In this document: piece by piece, positions 44,192 through 53,095 of the stretch
Position numbering within the stretch: the stretch's first letter is position 1
How the letters are laid out: each line of letters opens with the position of its first letter
NCBI GenBank assembly: GCA_029263715.1
Contig: JAJUFP010000011.1
Coordinates: 1-54,073 of the forward strand
Length of the DNA stretch: 54,073 nucleotides
DNA from: Nitrososphaera sp.
GTDB taxonomy: Archaea > Thermoproteota > Nitrososphaeria > Nitrososphaerales > Nitrososphaeraceae
Direction of reading: 5' to 3'
The notes under the pieces: model-generated
Told to the model about the DNA's origin: nothing
The model's database searches: none
Seen by the model: the letters and a program-made list of their open reading frames with translations, nothing else
Position numbers and translations under genes: made by a program

Positions 44192-45787
44192 TCATGTCTT
44201 CCGGACATCCGGCTTATCGTGTGGACTTGTCTCTGGACCTGCCGATGCAGTCTTGGCCGGTGGGTTGGACCCTGCCTGTTTTTGTGGCGGTAGCTGTGCT
44301 GGCTGCTCTGCAACTGCCTTTGCCGGAGTGGCCGTTGGCGGCGCGGCAAGCGGCTTTTCTGGAGGAGGAATGGCAGTTGGCTTGGGCGCAGCCGGTGCAG
44401 GCTTTGCAGCCGGTGGCGTGGGCTTTGGTGGCGGTGCCTTTGCCTGTGCCCTGCCGTACCTGTAGATGTGGAACATGCCGGCAAAGACCAGCATCATTAT
44501 GCCTACCAGGAACAGCGAGTAGTTCTTCATGCCGCCCAGCAGTGCATAGTACGCGGCTATGTTGAGGTATACCTGGAATCCAAGGAGCACGATAAAGAGC
44601 GCATAGATCCATTTCTGAGACAGATCTATGGACGACTTGCCGGCCTTCTTTGGTTGGGCCTTTGCATTGGCCTCCGCGTGCTTGGCCAGCTTTATCATCA
44701 TGTATGTGAATCCAAACGAGAGCGGCACCAGCAGGATCATGACCAGATAGAAGAATATCGGGTCGATGACAAGCCTCTCAAGCAGAGCCTTGTTCCTGCT
44801 CGGGTCGATGTAAAAGCCCCAGTACGTGGTGACGATGATCTGCGCAAGGCTGGTGATACCAAAGGCCGTGATGATAGGCCGGTCCTTCCAAGAGAATTTC
44901 TTGTACCTGTCGACAAATGGTATGAGCAGCAGCGCCCCGATGAACAGGCCGGGCCATGCCACACCGGTTACGAACTTGTCGTACATTGTACGCAAGAAGG
45001 CATACAGTCCTGTAAGGTACCATTCCGGAACCGTGATACCAGGCGGCACGTTGGGGTCGAACTTGAGACCCATGCTTACAGGGAACACACCGCCGGTGAG
45101 CATGATCGCGCCGGTTATTGCCATGACCATGGGGACATCGAAGACCAAGAACCTTGGGAAGTGAACCACCATCAGACCCAGCAGGGCGATGGGGAGCATA
45201 AACACATGGAACACGTAGAATCTCAGGATAAAGTCGTGGAATCCGGCCCCAAAGAACGCGTCACGCATCTGCGGCCCCATGATGGGTATGGAGTTGGTCA
45301 GCGACGCCGCAATGGAGATTGCCAGCTCAGCACGCTCGCTGAATATGATGTCGTATCCAGTGAATGCTTCGAGGATCGTAAGAACGCCAAGTATGATGCC
45401 GGTTACCCACAGTATCTCGTTTCTGATCTTGTACCTGCCACTAAAGTACTGGTAGTACATGTGCAGTATAGCCAGCATGACCATGCCGTTGGAAGCGTGG
45501 TAGTGTATGTTTCGTATGTGGAACCCGTACGGGATGGTGTCGTTGATGTTCTTGACGCTGTTCCAGGCCCTATCCAGAATCGGTTCGTACCAGAGCATGA
45601 GCAGGGCTCCGGTGATGCCCAGTATGATGAATACGATGAATGTGAGCATGCCAAGAAATCCAAGGGGGCTGACGAACCTTCCAGGGAAGGTGAACTTCAT
45701 CCCCATGAATATAGTTCTCTCTACGCCGGCGTACGTCCACCGGAAGAATCTTACCAGACTGTTTTCATACGTTAAGGAAGCGCCCAT
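44192..45787 (-). CDS. Cytochrome b subunit of a bc1/b6f-type complex
   Basis: 531 residues. Haem-ligand His are in IHYHASNGMVMLAILHMYYQ (H-X13-H) and FHVFMLPIALLGLMVVHFPR (H-X14-H), and the quinol site in GITVPEWYLTGLYAFLR (PEWY). Eight to ten or more membrane helices run to about residue 450. The last 85-90 residues are a Pro/Ala/Lys low-complexity tail (KAPPPKPTPPAAKPAPAAPK), unusual for the family. It takes electrons from quinol and passes them to the Rieske protein. Its start overlaps the Rieske gene by 23 bases. Confidence 0.93.
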   Translation of the reverse strand: MGASLTYENSLVRFFRWTYAGVERTIFMGMKFTFPGRFVSPLGFLGMLTFIVFIILGITGALLMLWYEPILDRAWNSVKNINDTIPYGFHIRNIHYHASNGMVMLAILHMYYQYFSGRYKIRNEILWVTGIILGVLTILEAFTGYDIIFSERAELAISIAASLTNSIPIMGPQMRDAFFGAGFHDFILRFYVFHVFMLPIALLGLMVVHFPRFLVFDVPMVMAITGAIMLTGGVFPVSMGLKFDPNVPPGITVPEWYLTGLYAFLRTMYDKFVTGVAWPGLFIGALLLIPFVDRYKKFSWKDRPIITAFGITSLAQIIVTTYWGFYIDPSRNKALLERLVIDPIFFYLVMILLVPLSFGFTYMMIKLAKHAEANAKAQPKKAGKSSIDLSQKWIYALFIVLLGFQVYLNIAAYYALLGGMKNYSLFLVGIMMLVFAGMFHIYRYGRAQAKAPPPKPTPPAAKPAPAAPKPTAIPPPEKPLAAPPTATPAKAVAEQPAQLPPQKQAGSNPPAKTASAGPETSPHDKPDVRKT

Positions 45788-46376
45788 ATCCCACTATACC
45801 GTTTTTATCAGGACTCCATACCGGAGGAAGTATCCATATATTTCCATCTTTGTCAACCTCGACGTCCAGCTTTGGAAGCACGTTTGACGGCGGCCCTTGA
45901 AGCGATGCAGGACCTGCAAAAGCCTTGCCTGTGAGAGGATCATACATGCTGCCATGGCAAGGGCACTCGCCTCTCTTTCTTCCATCTTCGGGCCAGTACT
46001 TCCACAGACACCAGAGGTGTAGACACACCATGCTGTAAACTCTAAAAGCAGAAGCGTCGGTTTTGTCCCCGCCAAGCTCCTTTGGCAGGCGGATGATCTG
46101 CCACGTGCGGAAGGCCTCGTTGTTAAGCGCAGGGTCGGGGCTCATCGGATACACAATAGCCTCCGAATGGTTAACCGGAAAATCCTTAACGTTGGCCTGG
46201 ATTCCACCTTTCAGCGTGACTGGCTGTCTTTCGGCGGCAGTTCCGGCCGGATTGGGGAGAAATTTGCCCCATTCAACAAAAGGTGTAAAAGTCATGACGG
46301 TACCGGCGGCTGCCATCAGCTTGAGGAAGTCGCGCCGGGACACCTTTCCTCCCGTAACCGGAGGATTCTGAGCCAT
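45765..46376 (-). CDS. Rieske iron-sulfur protein
   Basis: 203 residues. The twin-Arg signal SRRDFLKLMAAAGTVMTF shows export of a folded Fe-S protein. The 2Fe-2S ligands are in VCLHLWCLWKYW (Cys, His) and GECPCHGSMYDPLTG (Cys, His). The spacing between the two boxes is typical, with a charged DGRKRG insert. With cytochrome b and the cupredoxin it forms the quinol-oxidising complex that feeds the terminal copper carriers. Confidence 0.94.
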   Translation of the reverse strand: MAQNPPVTGGKVSRRDFLKLMAAAGTVMTFTPFVEWGKFLPNPAGTAAERQPVTLKGGIQANVKDFPVNHSEAIVYPMSPDPALNNEAFRTWQIIRLPKELGGDKTDASAFRVYSMVCLHLWCLWKYWPEDGRKRGECPCHGSMYDPLTGKAFAGPASLQGPPSNVLPKLDVEVDKDGNIWILPPVWSPDKNGIVGYGRFLNV

Positions 46377-46422
46377 ACTAGGAAAACACTCCGAGAATTA
46401 CTTAATAAACGTTTGTCCAAGG

Positions 46423-46917
46423 TCAGCGGGCCTTCGGCTTCTCGGCCCACGAAGTGCCGTCCAGCTTGGCGTACTTCAGGTATGCTCCGGATCTGTCCGC
46501 GCCAGAAACATTGACGTTCTGCATGTTTGCCTCAACGAAAACTGTCTGGGACATTCTGGTGCTGGTCATATCGGCGTCCTGCAGGTTTGCCCACATAAAG
46601 TTGGTCCTTGTCAGGTTGGCGCCGGCCAGCTTGGCGGCCTTCATCTCGCTGTACATAAAAAGCGTCTCTGTCAGGTTCGCACCTTCAAGGTTCACGCCAC
46701 CAAGATCTGCCTGAACAAAGTTGGCTCCAGTCAGATCAGAACGGGAAAAGTTTGCCCCAGAAACGATGGCACCGTTCAGGTAAGCCCCTGACAAATTCTT
46801 GCCGGAAAAATCCTTGCCGGAAAAGTCAAGTTTGAGAGTAAGGTTGTTCATCCTCCACGCGTTGAATTCCTGCACCTTTCCTTCCAGCAACAAATTTAGA
46901 CCTTCTTCATAGCTCAT
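46423..46917 (-). CDS. Pentapeptide-repeat protein
   Basis: 164 residues from ATG 46917 (a GTG three codons upstream is possible). From about residue 30 on it is A(D/N)LxX repeats: FSGKNLSGAYLNGAIVSGAN, FSRSDLTGANFVQADLGGVN and LEGANLTETLF. These fold as a square beta-helix. Such proteins can mimic DNA or act as scaffolds; no specific job is visible. It lies 46 bases before the Rieske start on the same strand and may be co-transcribed with complex III. Confidence 0.85.
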   Translation of the reverse strand: MSYEEGLNLLLEGKVQEFNAWRMNNLTLKLDFSGKDFSGKNLSGAYLNGAIVSGANFSRSDLTGANFVQADLGGVNLEGANLTETLFMYSEMKAAKLAGANLTRTNFMWANLQDADMTSTRMSQTVFVEANMQNVNVSGADRSGAYLKYAKLDGTSWAEKPKAR

Positions 46918-46961
46918 GCTTAGCACGCCCCTTCATGGTCCCTGACGCTATATATTCAATT

Positions 46962-48020
46962 TTATTGCAGCCAGGGGTTGATGCCCTTCTGAAACCGCAG
47001 GGAATCTATCAGGCCCTCTGCATAACCTATGCTGAGGACTGCAAGCTCATGCTTGCCCTGCCGGAGGAACCTTTCGGCGTCAGAGATGTAGTACTCGGCG
47101 TTGTCCAGAACCTCGAACATTCCCTTGTTGTCGCTTTCTGACCGGAGAATGTTTCTCATCTGCTGCGCTGCCTCCTTGGCCTTTGGGGCGTACCTGTCAA
47201 CCATCTGGGCCGAGATCCTCCTGATTGCCTGCGTGTTGTCTGTGGGGGTGTCGATATTTTCAGTCAGTAAAGCCATGGCATCTTCTTCAGTAAAGTGAAG
47301 TGTACCAGGAATTATCACCGAATGTGGACCGGAGCCAAAATCTATGCCTGCAAGGGACTTGACTTTGCCAGAAGCAAGCCGCTGGTCGTCTGCGCCAACC
47401 CGCGATGCAACCACGGCAAAGGTGTTTTCAGAAAACATGCCCTGGCGCTGGTCGTTTTCCACATCCAGCAGCATCTTGAAGATGGTCTCAGGCCCAAGGA
47501 AAAACGGCGTGGCCTTTTCATCGTAGCTGTATTCTGCAAGTATGAGGGTGTGGTTTCCTGCAAGAAGGTTGTCAAAAATGGTGTTGTAAACGCTTATCGC
47601 GGATTTCGGCTCAGACATCATGGTGACGGTCCGGCCGAATTTGTACATGTGCAGGCCGGTCTGGCCCATGATGGATGCGATGCCGGATGCCGCGTGCAAA
47701 ACTCCGGTTTTGATGGATTTTTTTGCCGCTCTGATGCGTAGCTCGCTGTGGGTTGTGGCGATCAAAGGGTCTCCGTATGTGACCAGGGCCACTTTTCTTG
47801 ACGCCGCTGCATCCAAGATCTCCCTTCCGTCTTCGACAAACCACCGCTGCACGGGCCGGACCTGTTTTCCAAGCAGCGAGGCAAGGCTGGCCATATCGCT
47901 GTCAGAAAGCAGGCTGGTGAACCTTTCAACGTATATCAAATCGCAGTCTTTGAGCACCTCGACGGCGGCAAGGCTGAGCCCCTTGTAGCCGTTGATGCCG
48001 GTGCCTACAAACCAGAGCAT
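46962..48020 (-). CDS. dph5: Diphthine synthase fused to a DUF357-like C-terminal domain
   Basis: 352 residues. The first 260 are Dph5: MLWFVGTGINGYKGLSLAAV, ALVTYGDPLIATTHSELRIR and ASGIASIMGQTGLHMYKFGR. The enzyme methylates the modified His of elongation factor 2. Dph5 is normally about 255-290 residues. The extra C-terminus reads FEVLDNAEYYISDAERFLRQ then GKHELAVLSIGYAEGLIDSL, matching the archaeal DUF357 helical domain (from memory). A TATA-like ATCATATAGC is about 25-30 bases upstream of the start. Confidence 0.9.
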   Translation of the reverse strand: MLWFVGTGINGYKGLSLAAVEVLKDCDLIYVERFTSLLSDSDMASLASLLGKQVRPVQRWFVEDGREILDAAASRKVALVTYGDPLIATTHSELRIRAAKKSIKTGVLHAASGIASIMGQTGLHMYKFGRTVTMMSEPKSAISVYNTIFDNLLAGNHTLILAEYSYDEKATPFFLGPETIFKMLLDVENDQRQGMFSENTFAVVASRVGADDQRLASGKVKSLAGIDFGSGPHSVIIPGTLHFTEEDAMALLTENIDTPTDNTQAIRRISAQMVDRYAPKAKEAAQQMRNILRSESDNKGMFEVLDNAEYYISDAERFLRQGKHELAVLSIGYAEGLIDSLRFQKGINPWLQ

Positions 48021-48051
48021 GCAACCAAGAGGCCTGGCCAGCTATATGATC

Positions 48052-49176
48052 CTACTTTTTGCTCTGCCTTTTGATGTGGTGTATGCGCGAAAGGTGGAAC
48101 AGCGCCCTGCTGAAAACCTCGATGCTGGAGACGAATTCGTCGATGTTGACGCGCTCATCGGCGGTGTGGGATGCATGGGGGTCTCCCGGTCCGTACGTGA
48201 CTACCGGGACCTTGAAGCTGTTGCCCAGCACGTTCATGTCGCCGGTACCGGTCTTGCGAAGAAGTACGGGCCTCTTTTTGCACACGTCAAGAACTCCAAG
48301 GGAGAGGGCCCTGACCAGGGCAGATGAGTGGTCCGCCTCAAAAGGCTCAGTCTTGTCCTCTATGCGGTAGGTGGCCTTGACTCCCTTCTGAGCGGCCACC
48401 TTGGTTATGACGTCGTCTATTATGTTGAGGACATTCTGGCACGTGGTGGTGGTAGGAACGCGCATGTCTATGGTTACCTTGCACTTTTGCGGCGTTACGT
48501 TGTGGCTTGATCCCCCGCTTATCTCTGTAAGGCTGCAGGTGATGGAATGGGCCTTTGTTTCAGCAGTGCCCACCCGTTCAATCTCGGCTTTTATGGCCTG
48601 CCAGAAATCATACATTTCTTCAACAGAATTCTTTGCCAGCCATGGTGCGCTAGCGTGCGCGCTGTCGCCGACGTCGCAGGTCAGCCTTATGGCAAGCCGG
48701 CCCTTGTAAGCGATGGTGATGTTTTCAATGCCGCTGGGCTCGCCAAACATGGCGTAGTCTATAGCCATCTTGCTCTTGACCAGGTGCTTGACTCCTGTAG
48801 CGTTGCCTTCCTCGTCGACCACGCCGGCAAAGATGACGGTCCCGCTCTGCTTTGGAAATTCCGAGGCTGCCAAAAGCATGGCGATCAGCGGGGCCTTGGC
48901 ATCGGACGCGCCCCTTCCGTAAAGGTGGCCGTCCTCGATCCTTACAGGCACCTGGCCGGGAACCGTGTCCATGTGGCCGCAGAGTAGTATGCGGGGCTCG
49001 CCGGTCCCCTTTGATGCGATGACGTTGCCGGCGCTATCTATGTTGACCTGCTCAAAGCCCAGCTCGTTGGTGCATTTCTCCTTGATAAAGCTGGCAAGGG
49101 CCGCCTCAGACCGGGAAGGCGTGTAGATCTCAAGGGCCTTCTGTAACAGCTCTACAGCATAACTTGGCGATACCAT
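48052..49176 (-). CDS. lysK: [LysW]-lysine/ornithine hydrolase
   Basis: 374 residues, M20 metallopeptidase family. Metal ligands are in ILLCGHMDTVPG (His, Asp), GRGASDAKAPLIAM (Asp) and GVVDEEGNATG (Glu pair). In LysW-dependent pathways it releases lysine or ornithine from the carrier protein, the last step. It lies five bases after lysX on the same strand, so the identity is secure by context; ArgE/DapE would look similar in sequence alone. Confidence 0.88.
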   Translation of the reverse strand: MVSPSYAVELLQKALEIYTPSRSEAALASFIKEKCTNELGFEQVNIDSAGNVIASKGTGEPRILLCGHMDTVPGQVPVRIEDGHLYGRGASDAKAPLIAMLLAASEFPKQSGTVIFAGVVDEEGNATGVKHLVKSKMAIDYAMFGEPSGIENITIAYKGRLAIRLTCDVGDSAHASAPWLAKNSVEEMYDFWQAIKAEIERVGTAETKAHSITCSLTEISGGSSHNVTPQKCKVTIDMRVPTTTTCQNVLNIIDDVITKVAAQKGVKATYRIEDKTEPFEADHSSALVRALSLGVLDVCKKRPVLLRKTGTGDMNVLGNSFKVPVVTYGPGDPHASHTADERVNIDEFVSSIEVFSRALFHLSRIHHIKRQSKK

Positions 49177-49181
49177 GCTGT

Positions 49182-50063
49182 TTACCTTCTTTTCAGGTTA
49201 AGGGCGTAATCAATCATCATGCCGGGTATGTCAACGCCGGTAACCCGCACGGTGTTTTTGAATTCCGTGGTGTTGTTCACTTCATGCACCATCAGGCCGT
49301 CCTTCTTGCTCTCCATCAGGTCTACTCCAACTATCTGCCCGCCCAGCGCTTTTGTTGCTTTCATGCATATCTCCTCAAGCTCGCCGGTCACCGGGCAGGT
49401 TTCGGCGCGCCCTCCAAGGGCCATATTGGTCTTCCACTCGCCGTCGCCGGAATACCGGTAGATCGCCGCAACAACCCTGTCGCCCACGACGATGGCCCGT
49501 ATGTCCCGTGGCGGGCGCTCGACAAACTCCTCAAAGTAGTAAATGTGGTAGATGGGAAACATGTGCTCCCTGTCCTCGATGACGGCCCGCGCGGCATCCT
49601 TGTCGCGCAAAAGGCCGATCATCCTGCCCCAGCTTCCGACGGTAGGCTTTATGACGGCAGGATAGCCAAACTCCTCAAGGGCTGCCACGGCAGCATCCTC
49701 TGAAAAAGCAGAAATAGCCTTGGGTGTTTTTACGCCGGCCTTTTCAAGCTCCATGTGGGCAAACAACTTGTTGCCGGTTATGGTGGCCACCCTCAGCGGG
49801 TTTATGACATGGGCGCCAAGACCCTCCAGTGCGGCGGTGGCGTGCACACTCTTGAAGTAGCTGACGCTACGCTGCAGGATTACCCTGTCGGCATAGCGTT
49901 CCCCGTCGTTTAGGCGGATGACAAGACTCTTGATGTCAATGTTCTCAACGTCGACGCCCTTTTTCCTGGCAGCCTCGTACAGGGCCTTCTCTTCCCACCT
50001 TATGGTGTCATAAAGGATGGTCAGAGGCTTGTTTGAGGTGTTGTTTGCCTGACTTGCATTCAC
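49182..50063 (-). CDS. lysX: LysW-2-aminoadipate / LysW-glutamate ligase (LysX/ArgX)
   Basis: 293 residues, ATP-grasp ligase of the RimK group, from a GTG start that overlaps the lysW stop. ITGNKLFAHMELEKAGVKTP, YPAVIKPTVGSWGRMIGLLR and MVHEVNNTTEFKNTVRVTGV are family blocks. It attaches alpha-aminoadipate or glutamate to the C-terminus of LysW through its amino group, protecting it during later steps. Whether it prefers aminoadipate (lysine), glutamate (arginine) or both cannot be read here; argH in the cluster hints at both. Confidence 0.9.
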   Translation of the reverse strand: MNASQANNTSNKPLTILYDTIRWEEKALYEAARKKGVDVENIDIKSLVIRLNDGERYADRVILQRSVSYFKSVHATAALEGLGAHVINPLRVATITGNKLFAHMELEKAGVKTPKAISAFSEDAAVAALEEFGYPAVIKPTVGSWGRMIGLLRDKDAARAVIEDREHMFPIYHIYYFEEFVERPPRDIRAIVVGDRVVAAIYRYSGDGEWKTNMALGGRAETCPVTGELEEICMKATKALGGQIVGVDLMESKKDGLMVHEVNNTTEFKNTVRVTGVDIPGMMIDYALNLKRR

Positions 50064-50227
50064 TGGCCCCAGTCCTCTCCGACAACCTGAGCCGGTTTGA
50101 TATCAAATCCGGTGCCGGACTTGACCAGCTCGTAGCTGGCGCCGCAGTCCGGGCACGAAACGATCTCGCCCTCAATCGAGTCGGAGGGGATCTTGATCTC
50201 TGCATCGCATTCTGGACAATTGACCAT
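50060..50227 (-). CDS. lysW: Amino-group carrier protein LysW
   Basis: 55 residues: MVNCPECDAEIKIPSDSIEG, EIVSCPDCGASYELVKSGTG, then FDIKPAQVVGEDWGQ. The N-terminal zinc ribbon (CPEC, CPDC) and an EDWG tail identify LysW. In known LysW proteins the last residue is Glu, whose side-chain carboxyl carries the substrate. Here the last codon is CAG (Gln) followed by TGA. The four coding bases around it also start lysX. It is too short for usual gene length cut-offs but clearly real. Confidence 0.93.
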   Translation of the reverse strand: MVNCPECDAEIKIPSDSIEGEIVSCPDCGASYELVKSGTGFDIKPAQVVGEDWGQ

Positions 50228-50233
50228 TTACTA

Positions 50234-51469
50234 TTACTCCTTCTGGCTAACCTTCAGCGGCGCGTCATTAAGTATCTTTCTCTCAAGCCTTTCGTCCAGG
50301 TACAGCTCCAAAATGTCGCCCATCCTCAGTTCCTTGAGGCCCCGTGCAAGCTGCTCTGCCTCGTGCTTGGTGGTTTCAAGCCCAAGCAGCGACAGAAGAT
50401 ATGCCGCTCCGTTCTTACCGGCAAGCTCGCCAAAGACTATCTTGCGGCGGTTGCCCACCAACTTGGGCTCCAGTATCTCGTAGGCTGCCGGGTTGCGCAG
50501 TATGGCCGCAAGGTGTGTTCCGGCCTTGTGCTTGTACGCGCTGTCGCCGACAATCGGCTTTGATTCCGGTATCGGCATGTCTATGTATTCAGATATCGTC
50601 CTTGAAAGGTCCTTGAGCATGTGCAGGCGCAGGTCGTTGTTGTTCTTGTAGACCAGCGACAGGGCAACTGCCGTCTCTGACAGGGACGGGATGCCGGTGC
50701 GTTCGCCGTATCCATCGATGGTGGTGTGGATCTGGTCTGCGCCGGCCTCGCATCCGGCCAGGGCATTGGCCAGAGCAAGTCCCACGTCGTTGTGGCAGTG
50801 GACATCCAGCGATGTCCTAGAAGTATCAATTTTATCGTAAACCATCTTGACAAGGCTGTACATGCCCCTTGGCCGCATGATGCCCACGGTGTCAGGAATG
50901 CTTATCCTTTCTATGCCGCGTCTGTTCATCTCCTTGCACATATCTATCAGGAATTCCGGCTCGGTCCGGCTTGCGTCTTCCATGGTGAACCGGGCCTTGA
51001 GGCCGTGGGCCTTGATGTAGTCGGCCACTTCAAGTGCCCTGATCTTGGCTTCCTCCCGGCTGATCTTTAGCTTGGCAGCAAGGTGGATGTCAGATATACC
51101 CATGTAAGTGGCGACCCATGTTGCCCCGCAGTCGATGGCAACGTCCACGTCTGATTTGATGGCTCGCACGTGGGCCATGATATCGGCCCGCAGGCCCTGC
51201 TTGATTATGGTCTTGGTGGCCTCTGCATGGTCGTGCGAGACAATGGGGCTTATCTCTATCTGGTCGACTCCAAACGAGTCAAGCATCCAGGCTATCTGGA
51301 TCCTCTGCTTTATGGTAAACGACACACCGGGGTGCTGCTCGCCCTCCCGCAGGGTGCTGTCCAGAATCCTTATCTTTTTGCCGGATGTTGCGGCGTCCGT
51401 GCCGCCCAGCCGGTTGTACATGTGCGCATAATAGTTCGGGTCGTCTGATTTTAGTGACATTTCTTGCAA
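50234..51469 (-). CDS. Homocitrate synthase-like enzyme (LeuA/NifV family)
   Basis: 411 residues from TTG 51469; ATG 51460 (MSLKSDDPNYYAHMYNRLGG) is an equally good start. IRILDSTLREGEQHPGVSFT, VDVHCHNDVGLALANALAGC-type metal site (LDVHCHNDVGLALANALA) and TIDGYGERTGIPSLSE belong to the DRE-TIM family. The LeuA leucine-regulatory domain is absent. Beside lysW-lysX-lysK it is most likely homocitrate synthase, the entry of the aminoadipate lysine pathway. 2-Isopropylmalate or citramalate synthase cannot be excluded from sequence alone. It lies six bases before lysW. Confidence 0.82.
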   Translation of the reverse strand: MQEMSLKSDDPNYYAHMYNRLGGTDAATSGKKIRILDSTLREGEQHPGVSFTIKQRIQIAWMLDSFGVDQIEISPIVSHDHAEATKTIIKQGLRADIMAHVRAIKSDVDVAIDCGATWVATYMGISDIHLAAKLKISREEAKIRALEVADYIKAHGLKARFTMEDASRTEPEFLIDMCKEMNRRGIERISIPDTVGIMRPRGMYSLVKMVYDKIDTSRTSLDVHCHNDVGLALANALAGCEAGADQIHTTIDGYGERTGIPSLSETAVALSLVYKNNNDLRLHMLKDLSRTISEYIDMPIPESKPIVGDSAYKHKAGTHLAAILRNPAAYEILEPKLVGNRRKIVFGELAGKNGAAYLLSLLGLETTKHEAEQLARGLKELRMGDILELYLDERLERKILNDAPLKVSQKE

Positions 51470-51489
51470 GGCTTAACTGGTTTCGGACA

Positions 51490-51500
51490 CGATATAAACT
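51490..51500 (-). promoter_or_regulatory. Probable TATA box of the homocitrate synthase-lysW-lysX-lysK operon
   Basis: Minus-strand AGTTTATATCG lies 21-31 bases before the TTG start at 51469. The 150-base gap to argH contains no other feature. Confidence 0.5.
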
Positions 51501-51619
51501 TTCTCGCAACTGTTATAGCGAATTCCAGAGCCGTTTGCGACAAAAAACGGTTCAAGAAACCAGGAAAAAAGCGGAATTCGACCTTGCCATGGGCATTACT
51601 TGCGGTACCAGTCGCGATT

Positions 51620-53095
51620 TTATGAACCCAGGTACTTTTCGACTTCCCTTGCAAGGTTTTCAAACGACCCTTGCACGAACTTGGAACGCTTGTGCACACC
51701 TTCCCGGTAGCCATCCAGTTTTGCGATGTCTGCCTTGATCATGGCATCCTGCTCTTGGGGGTTGGGCGATCCTTCTGACGTGCGGTATTCTAGCGACCTT
51801 TCCGGCGTCATATCCTTAACAATCCTTGCTAGCTCGCCGGCTTCCAGCTCGATTTTGGCGGCCTTTATCACCGATTCAATGTCCTTGGGATCCAAGTCAG
51901 CAAGCGGCCTGCCGCTCTTGGCGGCCTCTGCAACCAGGGCGCCCACTATCTTGTGGGCCATGCGGAAGGGCAGGTGCTTTTTGGTTACAAGCTGCTCTGC
52001 AATGTCAAGCGATACCGCATAGCTGTTCTTTGACACATCGTACATCCTTTCTTTGCGCACCTGCAGCGTCCTTATCACGCCGTCCATTATCTTGACGGTG
52101 CCAAGCGCTGTTGCCGATGCATCGATAATCAGCGGCTTTAGGTCCTGCAGGTCGCGGCTGTACCCAGAAGGAAGGGACTTGACAATGCCAAGCATCGAGA
52201 TCAGCTTGCCGGCAACCACCGGGGCTTTGGACCTTGTCAGCTCCAGCGGGTCGGGGTTCTTTTTCTGCGGCATCGCGCTTGACGTCGAGCTGTACCGGTC
52301 GGCAAGCTCGATGAACCCAAACTCGCTGGTAGACCAGATTATCAGGTCCTCTGCCATCCTTGCCAGGGTGGTAGTCAGTATCGCCAGGTCTGAAACGTAT
52401 TCTATGAACGCATCGCGAGAGGTTGTTGCGTCAACAGAATTCCGCACAAGGCCGTCAAAGCCCAGAAGGACGGCTGTCCGTTTCCGGTCTATCTTGATGC
52501 TGGTTCCGCCTATCGCGCAGGCGCCAAGAGGCGACTGGTTTACCCTTCCAAAGGACTGGTAGATGCGCTCAAGATCCCTAAAGAGGGCGTCGGCATAGGA
52601 CAGCAGGATGTGCGAAAAACTGCCAATCTGGCCCTGCTGCAGGTGCGTGTAAAGCGGCATGAAGGCATCCTTGTTTTCAGAGGCCTTCTTCAAAAGTCCG
52701 TCTATCAGGTCTATTATCGCTGTGCATACTGAGTTGATGTCGTCGCGTACCTTCATCCGGATGTCAAGGACCACCTGGTCGTTACGTGACCGGGCAGTAT
52801 GCATCTTGCCCCCCGCGTCCATGCCGGCGTTCTTTATCACAAACGCCTCCAGAGCCTCGTGGATGTCCTCTGCATCCCCCGTCTCAATATTGCTAGGGTC
52901 TTTTTTTGCCTGCTCAAGGGCAGCCAGGATTTTTTTCAGCTCTGGCTGGCTGATGTGACCCATTTCATGAAGCATTATGGAATGGGCCTCGCTTCCAACA
53001 ATGTCGTAGTAAAGTATTGACTGGTCGTGGCTCATGGAGGACAGGAAGTTGAGCACGTCGTCGTCCAGCTTGCCTTTGGGCCTAGAGCGGTACAC
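51620..53095 (-). CDS. argH: Argininosuccinate lyase
   Basis: 491 residues. Splits argininosuccinate into arginine and fumarate. TARSRNDQVVLDIRMKVRDD, THLQQGQIGSFSHILLSYAD and the fumarase-superfamily signature SSAMPQKKNPDPLELTRSKA are all present, as is the catalytic Ser-containing loop. It is upstream of the lysine genes on the same strand but separated by a promoter. Its presence fits shared lysine/arginine synthesis through LysW. Confidence 0.96.
   Translation of the reverse strand: MYRSRPKGKLDDDVLNFLSSMSHDQSILYYDIVGSEAHSIMLHEMGHISQPELKKILAALEQAKKDPSNIETGDAEDIHEALEAFVIKNAGMDAGGKMHTARSRNDQVVLDIRMKVRDDINSVCTAIIDLIDGLLKKASENKDAFMPLYTHLQQGQIGSFSHILLSYADALFRDLERIYQSFGRVNQSPLGACAIGGTSIKIDRKRTAVLLGFDGLVRNSVDATTSRDAFIEYVSDLAILTTTLARMAEDLIIWSTSEFGFIELADRYSSTSSAMPQKKNPDPLELTRSKAPVVAGKLISMLGIVKSLPSGYSRDLQDLKPLIIDASATALGTVKIMDGVIRTLQVRKERMYDVSKNSYAVSLDIAEQLVTKKHLPFRMAHKIVGALVAEAAKSGRPLADLDPKDIESVIKAAKIELEAGELARIVKDMTPERSLEYRTSEGSPNPQEQDAMIKADIAKLDGYREGVHKRSKFVQGSFENLAREVEKYLGS

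Noticed and set aside
44468-45775. 435-codon plus-strand frame opposite cytochrome b
   Set aside because: It is antisense to a gene with clear haem and PEWY motifs, has His/Glu/Asp-rich composition typical of complementary-strand reading, and shows no domain.
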